Numbered from the stretch's first letter, positions 7,759-16,801 are shown. The stretch is DNA of 38,402 bases from an uncultured Pelagibacteraceae bacterium (GCA_902526405.1 CABZKL010000012.1:1-38402); one strand, 5' to 3'. The notes: generated by a model not told the origin, from the sequence alone. A program made the numbers and translations.

Positions 7759-9717
7759 TTGAATAAACTACATAATGATTTAGCAAATTGCATCAGATTT
7801 TTATCAATAGATGCGGTTCAAAAAGCTAATTCTGGTCACCCAGGTATGCCGATGGGTATGGCGGATGTTGCGACTGTGCTTTTTAAGAGTTTTTTGAGAT
7901 TTAATCCAAAGAATCCTGATTGGATGAATAGAGATAGATTCGTTTTATCTGCGGGTCATGGATCCATGCTTTTGTACTCTTTGCTGTTTTTAACCGGATA
8001 TAAAAGTATTTCATTGAATAGTCTAAAAAACTTCAGACAGCTAAACTCAATATGTGCTGGTCATCCTGAATATCATCCAAATTCAGGAATAGAGACAACA
8101 ACGGGGCCTCTGGGACAAGGAATAGCAAACGCAGTTGGATTTGCAATCGCAGAGGAAATTTTAAAAAAAAAATTGGGAAATAATTTAATTAATCACAAAA
8201 CTTATGTCCTTGCTGGAGATGGTTGTTTAATGGAAGGAATAAGTCATGAGGCAATGAGCTTAGCAGGACATTTGAAGCTCAAAAATTTAGTAATGCTTTT
8301 TGATAATAATTCAATTTCAATTGATGGTCCAACTGATCTTGCTGTTTCAGACAATTTTAAAAAAAGATTTGAAGGTTATGGTTGGGATTACATATTAATA
8401 AATGGACATAATGAAAAAGAAATATTTAAGGCTTTAAAAAATGTTCAAAAAGCAAAAAAACCAACCGTTATTTCATGTAAAACAAAAATTGGATATGGCT
8501 CACCAAATAAATCAGGCAAAGCATCTTCCCATGGAAGTCCTCTAGGTTTGGATGAGATTGAACTTGTTAGAAAAACATTAAATTGGAATAATAAACCTTT
8601 TTATATTCCAAATAAATTTTTGAAAGCTTGGAGAAAAATTGGTCAAAAAGGTGAAGCTAAAGAAAAAAAATGGATAAAGATATTCAACAAAAACAAAACA
8701 AAATTTAAAAATTTAAGACAAAATAATTTAACAAATATATTAAAAAAAGAGAAAAAAAATGCAATAAAAAATCCTAAAAATTTGGCTACAAGAAAATGTT
8801 CAGAAATGACATTGAGCGCATTAACAAAACAAAATCATAACTTACTTGGAGGCTCTGCTGATTTGGCAGGATCTAATAATACAAAAACAAAATATCAAAA
8901 AATAATTAAACCTGGGGATTTCAGTGGAGATTATATACACTACGGTGTAAGAGAGCATGGAATGAGTGGGATAATGAATGGTATCGCACTATATGGTAAT
9001 TTAATTCCATATGGTGGAACTTTTTTAATATTTTCTGATTATTGTAAACCTTCAATTAGATTGTCTGCATTAATGCAAAAAAGAGTGATATATGTAATGA
9101 CGCATGACTCTATAGGACTTGGGGAGGATGGGCCAACCCATCAGCCAATTGAACAACTCTCAGGTTTACGTTCAATTCCAAATTTAAATATTTTTAGGCC
9201 AGCAGATAGAGTCGAAACAATTGAATGTTGGGAACATGCTTTAAAAAGTTCGGAGACACCAAGTATTTTATCTCTGACAAGACAGAGCCTAAATCCAATA
9301 AGAAAATCGTTTACAAAAGTAAACAAGTGTTCGTTTGGAGCCTATGAGGTTTTAAGAACGAGCAAAAAAATTATTTTAACGATATTTGCAAGTGGTTCTG
9401 AGGTTGATTTAGCGATTAAGACTAGTCACAAATTAGCCAAAGATAAAATATATTCTAAGGTTGTATCTATGCCATCTATGGAGCTTTTCGAATTACAGTC
9501 TAAATTATATAAAAAAAAAGTTATAAGTGAAACTAAATTTAAAATTTCGATAGAAGCTGGATCGAGTGATTCTTGGAAAAAATATGTAGGTAGTTCAGGT
9601 ATAACATTTGGAATTAATGAATTTGGTAAGAGTGCTCCATACAAAGATATATTCAAACATTTTGGACTAACTGTTTCAAATATAGCCCGTAAAACAAAAA
9701 AAATAATAGGTAATTAA
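7759..9717 (+). CDS. tkt: Transketolase
   Basis: This thiamine-diphosphate enzyme of the non-oxidative pentose phosphate pathway transfers two-carbon units between sugar phosphates. It has 652 residues, close to the usual 660. Seen in order: SGHPGMPMGMADVA, the ThDP motif region LAGDGCLMEGISHEA (about 152-166), HGSPLG, the pyrimidine domain with GVREHGMSGIMNG, and THDSIGLGEDGPTHQP. The start is TTG at 7759 with AGGA about 5 bases upstream; no in-frame ATG is near. It leads the run tkt-gap-pgk-fba and pairs functionally with the transaldolase at 21251. Confidence 0.97.
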   Translation: MNKLHNDLANCIRFLSIDAVQKANSGHPGMPMGMADVATVLFKSFLRFNPKNPDWMNRDRFVLSAGHGSMLLYSLLFLTGYKSISLNSLKNFRQLNSICAGHPEYHPNSGIETTTGPLGQGIANAVGFAIAEEILKKKLGNNLINHKTYVLAGDGCLMEGISHEAMSLAGHLKLKNLVMLFDNNSISIDGPTDLAVSDNFKKRFEGYGWDYILINGHNEKEIFKALKNVQKAKKPTVISCKTKIGYGSPNKSGKASSHGSPLGLDEIELVRKTLNWNNKPFYIPNKFLKAWRKIGQKGEAKEKKWIKIFNKNKTKFKNLRQNNLTNILKKEKKNAIKNPKNLATRKCSEMTLSALTKQNHNLLGGSADLAGSNNTKTKYQKIIKPGDFSGDYIHYGVREHGMSGIMNGIALYGNLIPYGGTFLIFSDYCKPSIRLSALMQKRVIYVMTHDSIGLGEDGPTHQPIEQLSGLRSIPNLNIFRPADRVETIECWEHALKSSETPSILSLTRQSLNPIRKSFTKVNKCSFGAYEVLRTSKKIILTIFASGSEVDLAIKTSHKLAKDKIYSKVVSMPSMELFELQSKLYKKKVISETKFKISIEAGSSDSWKKYVGSSGITFGINEFGKSAPYKDIFKHFGLTVSNIARKTKKIIGN

Positions 9718-9719
9718 AT

Positions 9720-10727
9720 ATGGTAATCAAGATTGGTATTAATGGAATGGGCAGAATTGGTCGTATGGTTGTTAGATCTATTTTTGAAAGTAAAAATAAA
9801 AATTTAAAAATTCATCATATTAACAACAGATCAAATTCAGAGATTACGAGTAGATTAATGAAATACGACTCTATTCATGGAAAATTTAATGCTGATCTTA
9901 AATTTGATAAAGATCATTTAATAATAAACAAAGAAAAAATTTCATTTTCTAAAGAAACTAAAATAGAAAAAATTAATTGGAAAAAATATGATGTTGATTG
10001 TGTTTTAGAATGTACTGGTAAATTTAACTCAAAAGAAAAACTTGAAGCCCATATAAAAAATGGAGCAAAAAAAGTAATTGTTTCTGCTCCATGTAAAAAT
10101 GCAGACAAAACAATAGTTTATGGAGTTAACGAAAATACTTTATCTAAAAAAGATAAAATAATTTCAGCAGCCTCATGTACTACGAATTGTTTAGCTCCAG
10201 TCGTAAATGTTATTCATAAAAAATTTGAAATTGAAAAAGGTTTTATGACTACGATTCATTCATTTACTAGCGACCAAAGAATTTTAGATAATTCTCATAA
10301 AGATCCAAGAAGAGCCCGATCTGCGAGCCAATCAATAGTACCTACATCTACCGGAGCCTCAAAAGCTATAGGAGAAATAATTCCAAGTTTAAAAGGTAAA
10401 TTAGAAGGAGTCGCGATGAGAGTACCAACACCAAATGTCTCACTAATAGAGTTAGTTTTTTGTACAAAAAAAGAAATTAATATAAAGAATATAAATAATG
10501 CATTTGAACTAGAGTCGAAAAAAAAATTAAAGGGAATTTTAGAAGTATCGTATGAAAAATTAGTTTCAGTCGATTTCAATCGTAACCCTGCTTCTGCAAT
10601 AGTTGATGCCTCTTTAACTAGTGCGGTTGGGACCAATATGGGTAAAATTTCAGCTTGGTATGACAACGAATGGGGCTTTTCTAATAGAATGTGTGATATA
10701 GCTGAATATTTACATAAAATCTCTTAA
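9720..10727 (+). CDS. gap: Glyceraldehyde-3-phosphate dehydrogenase
   Basis: This enzyme catalyses reversible oxidative phosphorylation of glyceraldehyde-3-phosphate. It has 335 residues. The Rossmann motif INGMGRIGR, the catalytic Cys153 in ASCTTNC and His180 in TTIHSF are intact, as is WYDNEWGFS near the end. Odd point: where NAD-specific enzymes have Asp after the second beta strand (E. coli AIND), this one reads HINNRS, with Asn36 followed by Arg37. That could relax NAD specificity or favour NADP. It starts 2 bases after tkt and its stop overlaps pgk by one base. Confidence 0.97.
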   Translation: MVIKIGINGMGRIGRMVVRSIFESKNKNLKIHHINNRSNSEITSRLMKYDSIHGKFNADLKFDKDHLIINKEKISFSKETKIEKINWKKYDVDCVLECTGKFNSKEKLEAHIKNGAKKVIVSAPCKNADKTIVYGVNENTLSKKDKIISAASCTTNCLAPVVNVIHKKFEIEKGFMTTIHSFTSDQRILDNSHKDPRRARSASQSIVPTSTGASKAIGEIIPSLKGKLEGVAMRVPTPNVSLIELVFCTKKEINIKNINNAFELESKKKLKGILEVSYEKLVSVDFNRNPASAIVDASLTSAVGTNMGKISAWYDNEWGFSNRMCDIAEYLHKIS

Positions 10728-11905
10728 TGAGAAGTATTAGTAATGAAAAAAATCTTCGTGATAAAAAAATATTACTAAGATTAGACTTAAATGTTCCTTT
10801 AAATAAAAGGAATATAACTGACACTACACGAATAGATAAAATTTTACCAACTTTAAAATTTTTAAATAAACAAAAAGCTAAAGTTATTATTTTGTCTCAT
10901 GTAGGTAGGCCAAAAGGTAAAATTTTAAAAGAACTTTCATTAAGCCCAATATGTGAAAATTTAAAGGATCAATTAGGTTTAAATGTAAAATTAATAACAC
11001 AAAATATTAATGAGATTAAAAATAAAAATTTCTTTAATAATTTTGATGAGGAAATTTTAATGCTAGAAAATATTAGGTTTTATTTAGAAGAAGAAAAAAA
11101 TGACAGCAAGTTTGCAAAACACCTAGCAAACCTTGGTGATCTTTATGTTAATGATGCTTTTTCATGTTCTCATCGTTCACATGCATCAATTGTTGAGATT
11201 TCTAAATTCTTACCATCATTTTCTGGATTACAATTAGACGCTGAAATTAATGCTCTTACTAAAATTACATCTGAAATAACTAAACCAATATCTTGTATAA
11301 TTGGAGGTTCTAAAATTTCAACCAAAATTAATATAATTAAAAATTTAATACCTAAATTTGATAATATTATTATTGTTGGTGGAATGGCCAATAACTTTAT
11401 TAAGTACTATGGACACAATATTGGATTGTCTATTAAAGAAAAAAATTGTGATCTTATTGTTGAAGAAATTATTTCTCTTTCAAAAAAACAAAAATGTAAA
11501 ATAATTTATCCAGAAGACGTGCTTGTATCTAAAAATTTAAACGGCTCTGGTAAAATAAAAGAATTAAACGAAATTTTAAGTGATGAAATGATTTTAGACA
11601 TTGGTCCAAAAACTATAGTAAAAATAATAAATATTATTAATAAAAGTAAGACCCTATTGTGGAACGGACCAGCTGGGTATTTTGAAAACCCTAATTTTGC
11701 AAATGGAAGCATTCAAATAGCAAAAACAATAATTAAAAATAATAAGTCTGACAAAATTTTTTCAGTTGTTGGTGGCGGAGATACAGTTTCATTATTAAAT
11801 AGTATAAAAGCTGTTGATAGTTTTAACTTTGTTTCAACTGCAGGTGGAGCTTTTTTGGAATATCTTGAAGGTAAAAAGCTTCCTGGTATAACCGCGTTAA
11901 GTTAA
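10727..11905 (+). CDS. pgk: Phosphoglycerate kinase
   Basis: This enzyme interconverts 1,3-bisphosphoglycerate/ADP and 3-phosphoglycerate/ATP. It has 392 residues, the normal length. Motifs are RLDLNVPL, ILSHVGRPKG, LENIRFYLEEEKND, NDAFSCSHRSHAS, the nucleotide-binding GPAGYFE and VVGGGDTVSLL, and the terminal STAGGAFLEYLEGKKLPGI. It is joined to gap by the TAATG overlap, so the two are surely co-transcribed. No anomalies. Confidence 0.98.
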   Translation: MRSISNEKNLRDKKILLRLDLNVPLNKRNITDTTRIDKILPTLKFLNKQKAKVIILSHVGRPKGKILKELSLSPICENLKDQLGLNVKLITQNINEIKNKNFFNNFDEEILMLENIRFYLEEEKNDSKFAKHLANLGDLYVNDAFSCSHRSHASIVEISKFLPSFSGLQLDAEINALTKITSEITKPISCIIGGSKISTKINIIKNLIPKFDNIIIVGGMANNFIKYYGHNIGLSIKEKNCDLIVEEIISLSKKQKCKIIYPEDVLVSKNLNGSGKIKELNEILSDEMILDIGPKTIVKIINIINKSKTLLWNGPAGYFENPNFANGSIQIAKTIIKNNKSDKIFSVVGGGDTVSLLNSIKAVDSFNFVSTAGGAFLEYLEGKKLPGITALS

Positions 11906-11907
11906 AG

Positions 11908-12918
11908 ATGTCTGAACTAAATAAAATCGCACTAAAAATTATTTCTAACGGCAAAGGTATACTTGCTGCAGATGAAAGCAATGGCACTATGACCAAAAGA
12001 CTTACATCAATAAATGTAAATTCAACTCCTGAAAATAGACTATTATTTAGAGAAATTCTTTTTTCATCTGAATGTATGAAAGATTGTATAGGCGGTGTCA
12101 TTCTTTACGATGAAACAATAAACCAAACTACAAGTTCTGGAAAATCCATCCCTGACTTAATTCTAAGTACAGGCGCAGTGGCAGGAATTAAAGTTGATAC
12201 AGGTGCTAAAGATTTAGCAAACTCTCTCGGAGAAAAAATTACTGAGGGTTTAGATGGCCTTAGAGATAGATTGAAAAAATATTATAAACTTGGAGCAAGA
12301 TTTACAAAATGGAGGGGTGTTTATTCTATTAGTGATAAATATCCAACGAAGCTAGCAATAAATAGTAATGCACATGCACTTGCAAGATACTCAGCCTTAG
12401 TTCAAGAAAATGGTATGGTTCCAATAGTAGAGCCTGAGGTGTTAATGGATGGGGAACATTCTGCAGATGTTTGCTTAAGTAAAACATCAGAAGTTATAAA
12501 AAAATGTTTTGAGGAATTAATTCTACATAATGTAGATCTTTCAGGAATTATTTTAAAACCAAATATGATATTATCTGGTACTCAATCAAAGGAAAAAATT
12601 TCAAGTGAAGAAGTTTCAAAAAAAACACTTGAGTGTCTTAAAAATTCAGTCCCTAGTGATGTGCCTGGAATTGCTTTTTTGTCAGGCGGTCAGTCTGAGT
12701 TGGAGGCTACAGAAAATTTAAATTTAATAAATAAAAATAATAATACTAATTTTATAATGACTTATTCTTATGGCAGAGCTCTTCAGCAAAGTGCTCTTAA
12801 AGTATGGTCAAGAAATATGAAAGATATAGAAGCAACTCAAAAAACTTTTAATCACCGAGCAAAAATGTGTACATTGGCCGCTCGCGGTAAATGGGTGAGT
12901 AAGCTTGAGAATAAATAG
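11908..12918 (+). CDS. fba: Class I fructose-bisphosphate aldolase
   Basis: This is a Schiff-base (metal-free) aldolase of 336 residues. GILAADESNGTM near the start is the class I signature. The Schiff-base Lys217 lies in GIILKPNM, and the acid/base Glu pair is in VEPEVLM (about 175-177). It cleaves or forms fructose-1,6-bisphosphate and may also act on sedoheptulose-1,7-bisphosphate. It starts 2 bases after pgk. Many bacteria use the zinc class II enzyme; a class I enzyme avoids a zinc requirement. Its 3' end overlaps thiE by 14 bases. Confidence 0.97.
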   Translation: MSELNKIALKIISNGKGILAADESNGTMTKRLTSINVNSTPENRLLFREILFSSECMKDCIGGVILYDETINQTTSSGKSIPDLILSTGAVAGIKVDTGAKDLANSLGEKITEGLDGLRDRLKKYYKLGARFTKWRGVYSISDKYPTKLAINSNAHALARYSALVQENGMVPIVEPEVLMDGEHSADVCLSKTSEVIKKCFEELILHNVDLSGIILKPNMILSGTQSKEKISSEEVSKKTLECLKNSVPSDVPGIAFLSGGQSELEATENLNLINKNNNTNFIMTYSYGRALQQSALKVWSRNMKDIEATQKTFNHRAKMCTLAARGKWVSKLENK

Positions 12919-13519
12919 AAAAAAATTTATTTATCTTATTTCTCCTAACAAGATTTATAAAAAGTTTTTTGAAGATCTTAGAAAGGTTTTAGGGACAAGA
13001 AAAATTAGTTTTTTTCAACTTAGGCTCAAAAGATATTCGTTAAAACGCAAAATTTTAATTGGGAAAAAGGTCAAAAATATCTGTAAAAAAAATAAAGTAA
13101 AATTTTTAATCAATGACGATCCAATACTTGCATTAAGATTAGAAGCAGATGGCTGTCATTTAGGTCAAAAAGATATGAATATAAAAGAAGCTAAAAAGAT
13201 AATTGGCAACAAAATTATAGGTGTTACTTGTCACAATTCTATAAATTTCGCAAAGGCAGCTATTCAAAGTAAAGCAAGTTACTTAGCGTTTGGGGCTTTT
13301 TATTCATCTAAAACCAAAAAAACGAAATATGTAGCCAATATAAAAATCATAAGTAAGATTAAAAAAATTACCAAAATCCCAATTGTTGCTATTGGAGGCA
13401 TAGACTCTAAAAATTACAAAAATCTGTTATTGAACAATGCAGATTTTTTAGCTATCTCAGGTTACATTTGGAATAATAAAAAATATGAACCCTTGGAAGC
13501 TTTAAAGAGATTAAAATGA
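12905..13519 (+). CDS. thiE: Thiamine-phosphate synthase ThiE
   Basis: ThiE joins HMP-diphosphate and thiazole phosphate to thiamine monophosphate. It has 204 residues of TIM-barrel type. Diagnostic strings are FFQLRLK (about 36-42), NDDPILALRLEADGCHLGQK (about 70-89), GVTCHN, AFGAFYSSKTK and IPIVAIGGI. The start is TTG inside the last codons of fba; no ATG is near, so translation is likely coupled. It supplies the cofactor that transketolase at the head of this run needs, but no TPP riboswitch is visible. The region is very Lys-rich. Confidence 0.88.
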   Translation: MRINRKKFIYLISPNKIYKKFFEDLRKVLGTRKISFFQLRLKRYSLKRKILIGKKVKNICKKNKVKFLINDDPILALRLEADGCHLGQKDMNIKEAKKIIGNKIIGVTCHNSINFAKAAIQSKASYLAFGAFYSSKTKKTKYVANIKIISKIKKITKIPIVAIGGIDSKNYKNLLLNNADFLAISGYIWNNKKYEPLEALKRLK

Positions 13520-14076
13520 AAATTAATGCTGGTGAAATAAGAGTTGGAATGCTTTTAGAGTATAAGAATGATTTATGGCAAGTTTTAAAAACTCAGCACG
13601 TAAAACCAGGTAAGGGTGGTGCTTTTGCTCAAGTTGAAATGAAGAGTGTAGAAAAAAATACAAAATTAAATGAGAGATTTAGATCAAATGAAACTGTTGA
13701 AAAGGCATCTTTAGAAGAAAGAAAATTTATTTATCTCTACGAGAATGATAATAACTATTTTTTTATGGATCCTCAAAATTTTGAACAAATAGATATTAAA
13801 AAAAATATAGTTGGTGACAAAGGAAAGTTATTAACGGAAAACTTGGAATTACTAGTTAATTTTTATAATGAAAATCCGATTTCAGTTGAACTTCCTAACC
13901 AAGTCAAATGTAAAATAAAATCAACTGATGTGGCACTAAAAGGTCAAACGATTTCATCATCTTATAAGCCTGCGACTCTTGAAAATGGGATAAATATTCA
14001 AGTTCCACCTTTTATTGAAGTAGGTGATGAAATAATAGTTGATACGAGAAATTTAGAATACTTAAAAAAAATTTAA
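13516..14076 (+). CDS. efp: Translation elongation factor P
   Basis: EF-P relieves ribosome stalling at consecutive prolines. It has 186 residues with three beta-barrel domains. The tip loop HVKPGKGGAF keeps Lys33, the position that is beta-lysylated in many bacteria; no modification genes are in this window. The C-terminal signature region (NGINIQVPPFIEVGDEI) is intact. It overlaps thiE by ATGA and ends 2 bases before suhB. Confidence 0.97.
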   Translation: MKINAGEIRVGMLLEYKNDLWQVLKTQHVKPGKGGAFAQVEMKSVEKNTKLNERFRSNETVEKASLEERKFIYLYENDNNYFFMDPQNFEQIDIKKNIVGDKGKLLTENLELLVNFYNENPISVELPNQVKCKIKSTDVALKGQTISSSYKPATLENGINIQVPPFIEVGDEIIVDTRNLEYLKKI

Positions 14077-14078
14077 AA

Positions 14079-14819
14079 ATGATTTCTATATCATCAAATC
14101 TTAATATTATGATTAAAGCTGTAGAAAAAGCCTCTAAATCTGTAATACGTGATTTTGGAGAGGTAGAAAAATTACAAGTGAAAAGAAAAGGTCCCAGAGA
14201 TTTCGTTACAAAAACAGATAAGAAAGTAGAAAAAATATTAATTGAGGAACTCAGTAAAATTAAAAAAAATTATTCATTCATTTCTGAGGAAATAGGATCA
14301 ATTTTAAATAAAGATAAGGAAAATATTTGGATAATCGATCCAATAGATGGAACAACAAATTTCCTTCATGGTATTCCACATTTTGCGATTTGTATAGCTT
14401 TACAATCTAATAAGGAAATTATAAGCGGGTTAATTTTTGATCCGATTAAAGATGAAATGTTTTTTGCAGAAAAAAATAAAGGTGCCTTTTTAAATAGCAA
14501 TAGATTAAGAGTTTCAAATAAAAACTCTATTGAAAATTGTTTATTTTCAAGTAATCATGAAGGCCTTAAATTTAGCAACCTAAATATGAGATATACTGGA
14601 TGTGCTGCTTTAGATTTAGCATATGTTGCTTCAGGAAGATTTGATGGTTTTTTTCATAATAATATAAATTTATGGGATGTAGCTGCGGGTAAAATAATAG
14701 TCGAAGAGGCTGGTGGAGTAGTAAATGATATCAATAAATTTGAAAAAAATAAAATCGATATAAGAGCCTCAAGTTCCTCAATAAAAGATGAAATGATGAA
14801 AAATTTAAAAAATTTTTAA
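14079..14819 (+). CDS. suhB: Inositol monophosphatase family protein (SuhB-like)
   Basis: This is a Mg-dependent sugar-phosphate phosphatase of 246 residues. Metal-binding residues are present: Glu71 in SEEIG, Asp87/Asp90 in IIDPIDGTTNFLHG and the late Asp in LWDVAAGKIIVEEAGG. SuhB-type proteins act on inositol-1-phosphate, and in E. coli SuhB also joins rRNA antitermination complexes; which role applies here is unknown. It follows efp after 2 bases and is the last member of the tkt-led run. efp-suhB adjacency is common in alphaproteobacteria. Confidence 0.92.
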   Translation: MISISSNLNIMIKAVEKASKSVIRDFGEVEKLQVKRKGPRDFVTKTDKKVEKILIEELSKIKKNYSFISEEIGSILNKDKENIWIIDPIDGTTNFLHGIPHFAICIALQSNKEIISGLIFDPIKDEMFFAEKNKGAFLNSNRLRVSNKNSIENCLFSSNHEGLKFSNLNMRYTGCAALDLAYVASGRFDGFFHNNINLWDVAAGKIIVEEAGGVVNDINKFEKNKIDIRASSSSIKDEMMKNLKNF

Positions 14820-14840
14820 TTTCTTGAAAATAAATTCAAA

Positions 14841-14846
14841 TATAAT
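14841..14846 (+). promoter_or_regulatory. Candidate -10 box for the Wzz-like gene
   Basis: A perfect TATAAT ends 11 bases before the ATG at 14858, implying a very short or absent leader. A TTGAAA lies upstream at 14824, but the 11-base spacing is too short for a standard sigma-70 -35, so only the -10 is proposed. Confidence 0.35.
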
Positions 14847-14857
14847 AGCTTCCGATT

Positions 14858-15829
14858 ATGTCTTCTAAAAAAAAATTAGATAAAGAGGATGAAATAGATC
14901 TGGTAGAAGTTTTTAGCCTAATCTGGAAAAATAAATTAAAGTTTTTTATAATAACTTTTTTACCGATTGTTATTATGTTTTTTTATCTGCAATCTTTAGG
15001 GGATACCAAACTAATATTTAAAACTCGAACAGAAATACGGCCAATTTCATCACTTAATGAATCTGATTATAAAGATCTTAATAGCTTCATAAATAGTAAT
15101 AATATTCAAGTGAAACTTATAGAAGAAATCGATAAATTAGAGCCAATAGAAACTTTTATATCTAAAGATTATTTTACATTTACTCAAATTGGTAGAAAAT
15201 ATCTCTTAAATTTATTTGTAGAAAAACTTAACGAGGAAGAATTCTTGGTTAATGCAATAAGAAAATTCAATTTTTTAAAAAAAGAAAATTTTGCAACTAC
15301 TCAAGAATATGAAAATGCTGTTTTAAAATCTGCATATTCAGTTATGTTAACACAGGATGCATCCTCAAGTTTTGGAAAGTGGTATATTAATTTTGAGACT
15401 TCAAACAAAGAGAAATACGAAAGTTTCCTAAAATATCTAGAAGAATCTGCAAATTTAGAAATTAAAAATTATTTAATTGAAAATTTCCATAAATCGGTTG
15501 AAGGTCAAGAAATTTTACAAAATTACAAAATTGAGGATATTAATTTGAGATTGTTAAACGAGCAAGAAAGTCTTTTTGTAAAACAGTTACAAAGGTATAA
15601 ACAGAGTATCGAAGATAATAAATTTCTTGAGAGAGTAGAAGTTAAATTTAATCAAACACCAATTATGAAATCAAATACGTTTTACGCCTCAAAGATAATT
15701 ATAAATTCTACAACCTATAAAAATATAAGCAAAAAAAATAATACTAAGTTTAAAGTATTATTTACGGCGTTATTGTCTGCTATTTTTGCTATTTTTTATA
15801 TTTTAATTTCATCAAAGTTTAGACGCTAA
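14858..15829 (+). CDS. wzz: Wzz/chain-length-determinant family inner-membrane protein
   Basis: This 323-residue protein has the Wzz topology: a short cytoplasmic start (DEIDLVEVFSLIWKNKLKFF), helix 1 at about 30-47, a long periplasmic region rich in helices, and helix 2 near the C-terminus (about 298-316) followed by a basic tail (SSKFRR). Wzz proteins set the length of O-antigen or other surface polysaccharides made by Wzy polymerases. It stands apart from the main polysaccharide cluster, about 10 kb away, at the edge of the core metabolic run. The periplasmic region is too divergent for a finer subfamily call. Confidence 0.8.
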   Translation: MSSKKKLDKEDEIDLVEVFSLIWKNKLKFFIITFLPIVIMFFYLQSLGDTKLIFKTRTEIRPISSLNESDYKDLNSFINSNNIQVKLIEEIDKLEPIETFISKDYFTFTQIGRKYLLNLFVEKLNEEEFLVNAIRKFNFLKKENFATTQEYENAVLKSAYSVMLTQDASSSFGKWYINFETSNKEKYESFLKYLEESANLEIKNYLIENFHKSVEGQEILQNYKIEDINLRLLNEQESLFVKQLQRYKQSIEDNKFLERVEVKFNQTPIMKSNTFYASKIIINSTTYKNISKKNNTKFKVLFTALLSAIFAIFYILISSKFRR

Positions 15830-15832
15830 CAC

Positions 15833-15878
15833 TTAATTAATAATTATAAATTAATATAATAATTAATTACATTTTTTT
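15833..15878 (+). terminator. Possible weak terminator after wzz
   Basis: A long, almost pure A/T inverted repeat (arms 15833-15847 and 15856-15869, about two mismatches) is followed by a seven-T run (15872-15878). The stem has no G-C pairs, so it would be weak. The rest of the 159-base gap before rpmE holds only AT-rich sequence and a candidate promoter. Confidence 0.33.
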
Positions 15879-15955
15879 AACATAACTAAATGAATAAAAA
15901 GAGAGATAAATTAACAGTTTTTTAATCTAAATAATACAATTTTACTAAGTTTTAA

Positions 15956-15983
15956 TTGTTTTAATAAATTCTTTTGCTATAAG
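15956..15983 (+). promoter_or_regulatory. Candidate sigma-70 promoter of rpmE
   Basis: TTGTTT and TATAAG are separated by 16 bases, with the -10 ending 5 bases before the rpmE ATG. Transcription would then start at or next to the ATG, giving a leaderless message. In such AT-rich DNA the match could be chance. Confidence 0.33.
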
Positions 15984-15988
15984 ACATC

Positions 15989-16219
15989 ATGAAAAAAAAT
16001 ATACACCCTAACTATCACACCATCAAAGTTGAGATGACTGATGGAACCCAATTTCAAACAAAATCAACTTGGGGGAAAGAAAATGATGTTCTTAAACTTG
16101 AAATTGACCCTAAATCACATTCAGCCTGGACTGGTGGTAAACAAAAGCTTTTGGATAAAGGAAGAATAAGTAAATTTAATAAAAAGTTCCAAAACCTTAA
16201 ATTAGAAAATAAAAAATAA
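15989..16219 (+). CDS. rpmE: 50S ribosomal protein L31, zinc-free type
   Basis: This 76-residue protein begins [19 protein letters not shown] and has the L31 core [21 protein letters not shown]. It contains no cysteine, so it is the C-minus form that does not bind zinc. It is adjacent to trcR with no gap between stop and start. The C-terminal extension (NLKLENKK) is basic. L31 bridges the central protuberance to the 30S head. Confidence 0.96.
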   Translation: MKKNIHPNYHTIKVEMTDGTQFQTKSTWGKENDVLKLEIDPKSHSAWTGGKQKLLDKGRISKFNKKFQNLKLENKK

Positions 16220-16801
16220 ATGTCTAATGTTCCTTTAATGCCACTAGCAACAGCTGTATGGCTTGTTGAAAACACTTCACTAACTTTTAAACAAATTGCA
16301 GATTTTTGTAAATTACATGAAGTAGAAATCCAAGGTATAGCGGATGGTGAAGTTGCCAAAGGAATTAAAGCATATAATCCAATAATATCAGGTCAATTGA
16401 CTAGAGATGAAATTGATCTTTCGTCTAAAGATGAAAACAGACCTTTAGAAATTAAAAGTACTGACATTGAGATTTCTAATTCAGAAAAAAAAATAAAAAA
16501 ATACATTCCTCTTTCAAAGAGACAGGACAAACCAGATTCAGCATTATGGTTAATTAAACAACACGCTATTCTAAAGGACTCGCAAATAGCTAAACTAGTG
16601 AGAATTACCAAAAATTCAGTGACGTCAATAAGAAATAAAAGCTATTGGAATTATAATAATTTAAACCCAAAAGATCCCGTTTCGTTAAATTTATTTACTC
16701 AAAAAGATCTGCTAGATGCAATTGAAAAAGCGGAAAGAAGAATAAAAAGAGAAAAAAAAATGAGAGAAAAGATTAAACAAAATAGCACTGTTTCTTTTTA
16801 G
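16220..16801 (+). CDS. trcR: DUF1013 family protein (TrcR, predicted cell-cycle transcription regulator)
   Basis: This 193-residue protein begins MSNVPLMPLATAVWLVENTS, followed by FKQIADFCKLHEVEIQGIAD; both blocks are typical of the alphaproteobacterial DUF1013 family, which annotation pipelines call TrcR. Two helix-turn-helix-like segments (about 20-45 and 110-135, AKLVRITKNSVTSIRNKSYW) flank an acidic linker, and the tail is strongly basic. It likely binds nucleic acid or RNA polymerase; its targets are unknown. Its ATG directly follows the rpmE stop, so the two are translated together. Confidence 0.85.
   Translation: MSNVPLMPLATAVWLVENTSLTFKQIADFCKLHEVEIQGIADGEVAKGIKAYNPIISGQLTRDEIDLSSKDENRPLEIKSTDIEISNSEKKIKKYIPLSKRQDKPDSALWLIKQHAILKDSQIAKLVRITKNSVTSIRNKSYWNYNNLNPKDPVSLNLFTQKDLLDAIEKAERRIKREKKMREKIKQNSTVSF

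Noticed and set aside
9426..9656. Minus-strand frames opposite tkt and gap (9141, 9426, 9914, 10295)
   Set aside because: No start context or conserved motifs, and each lies inside a well-supported gene on the other strand.
11823..12101. Minus-strand frame across the pgk/fba junction
   Set aside because: It covers conserved ends of two glycolytic genes in antisense and has no recognisable domain.
12880..12920. TPP riboswitch before thiE
   Set aside because: thiE starts inside fba and no THI-box sequence is present upstream.
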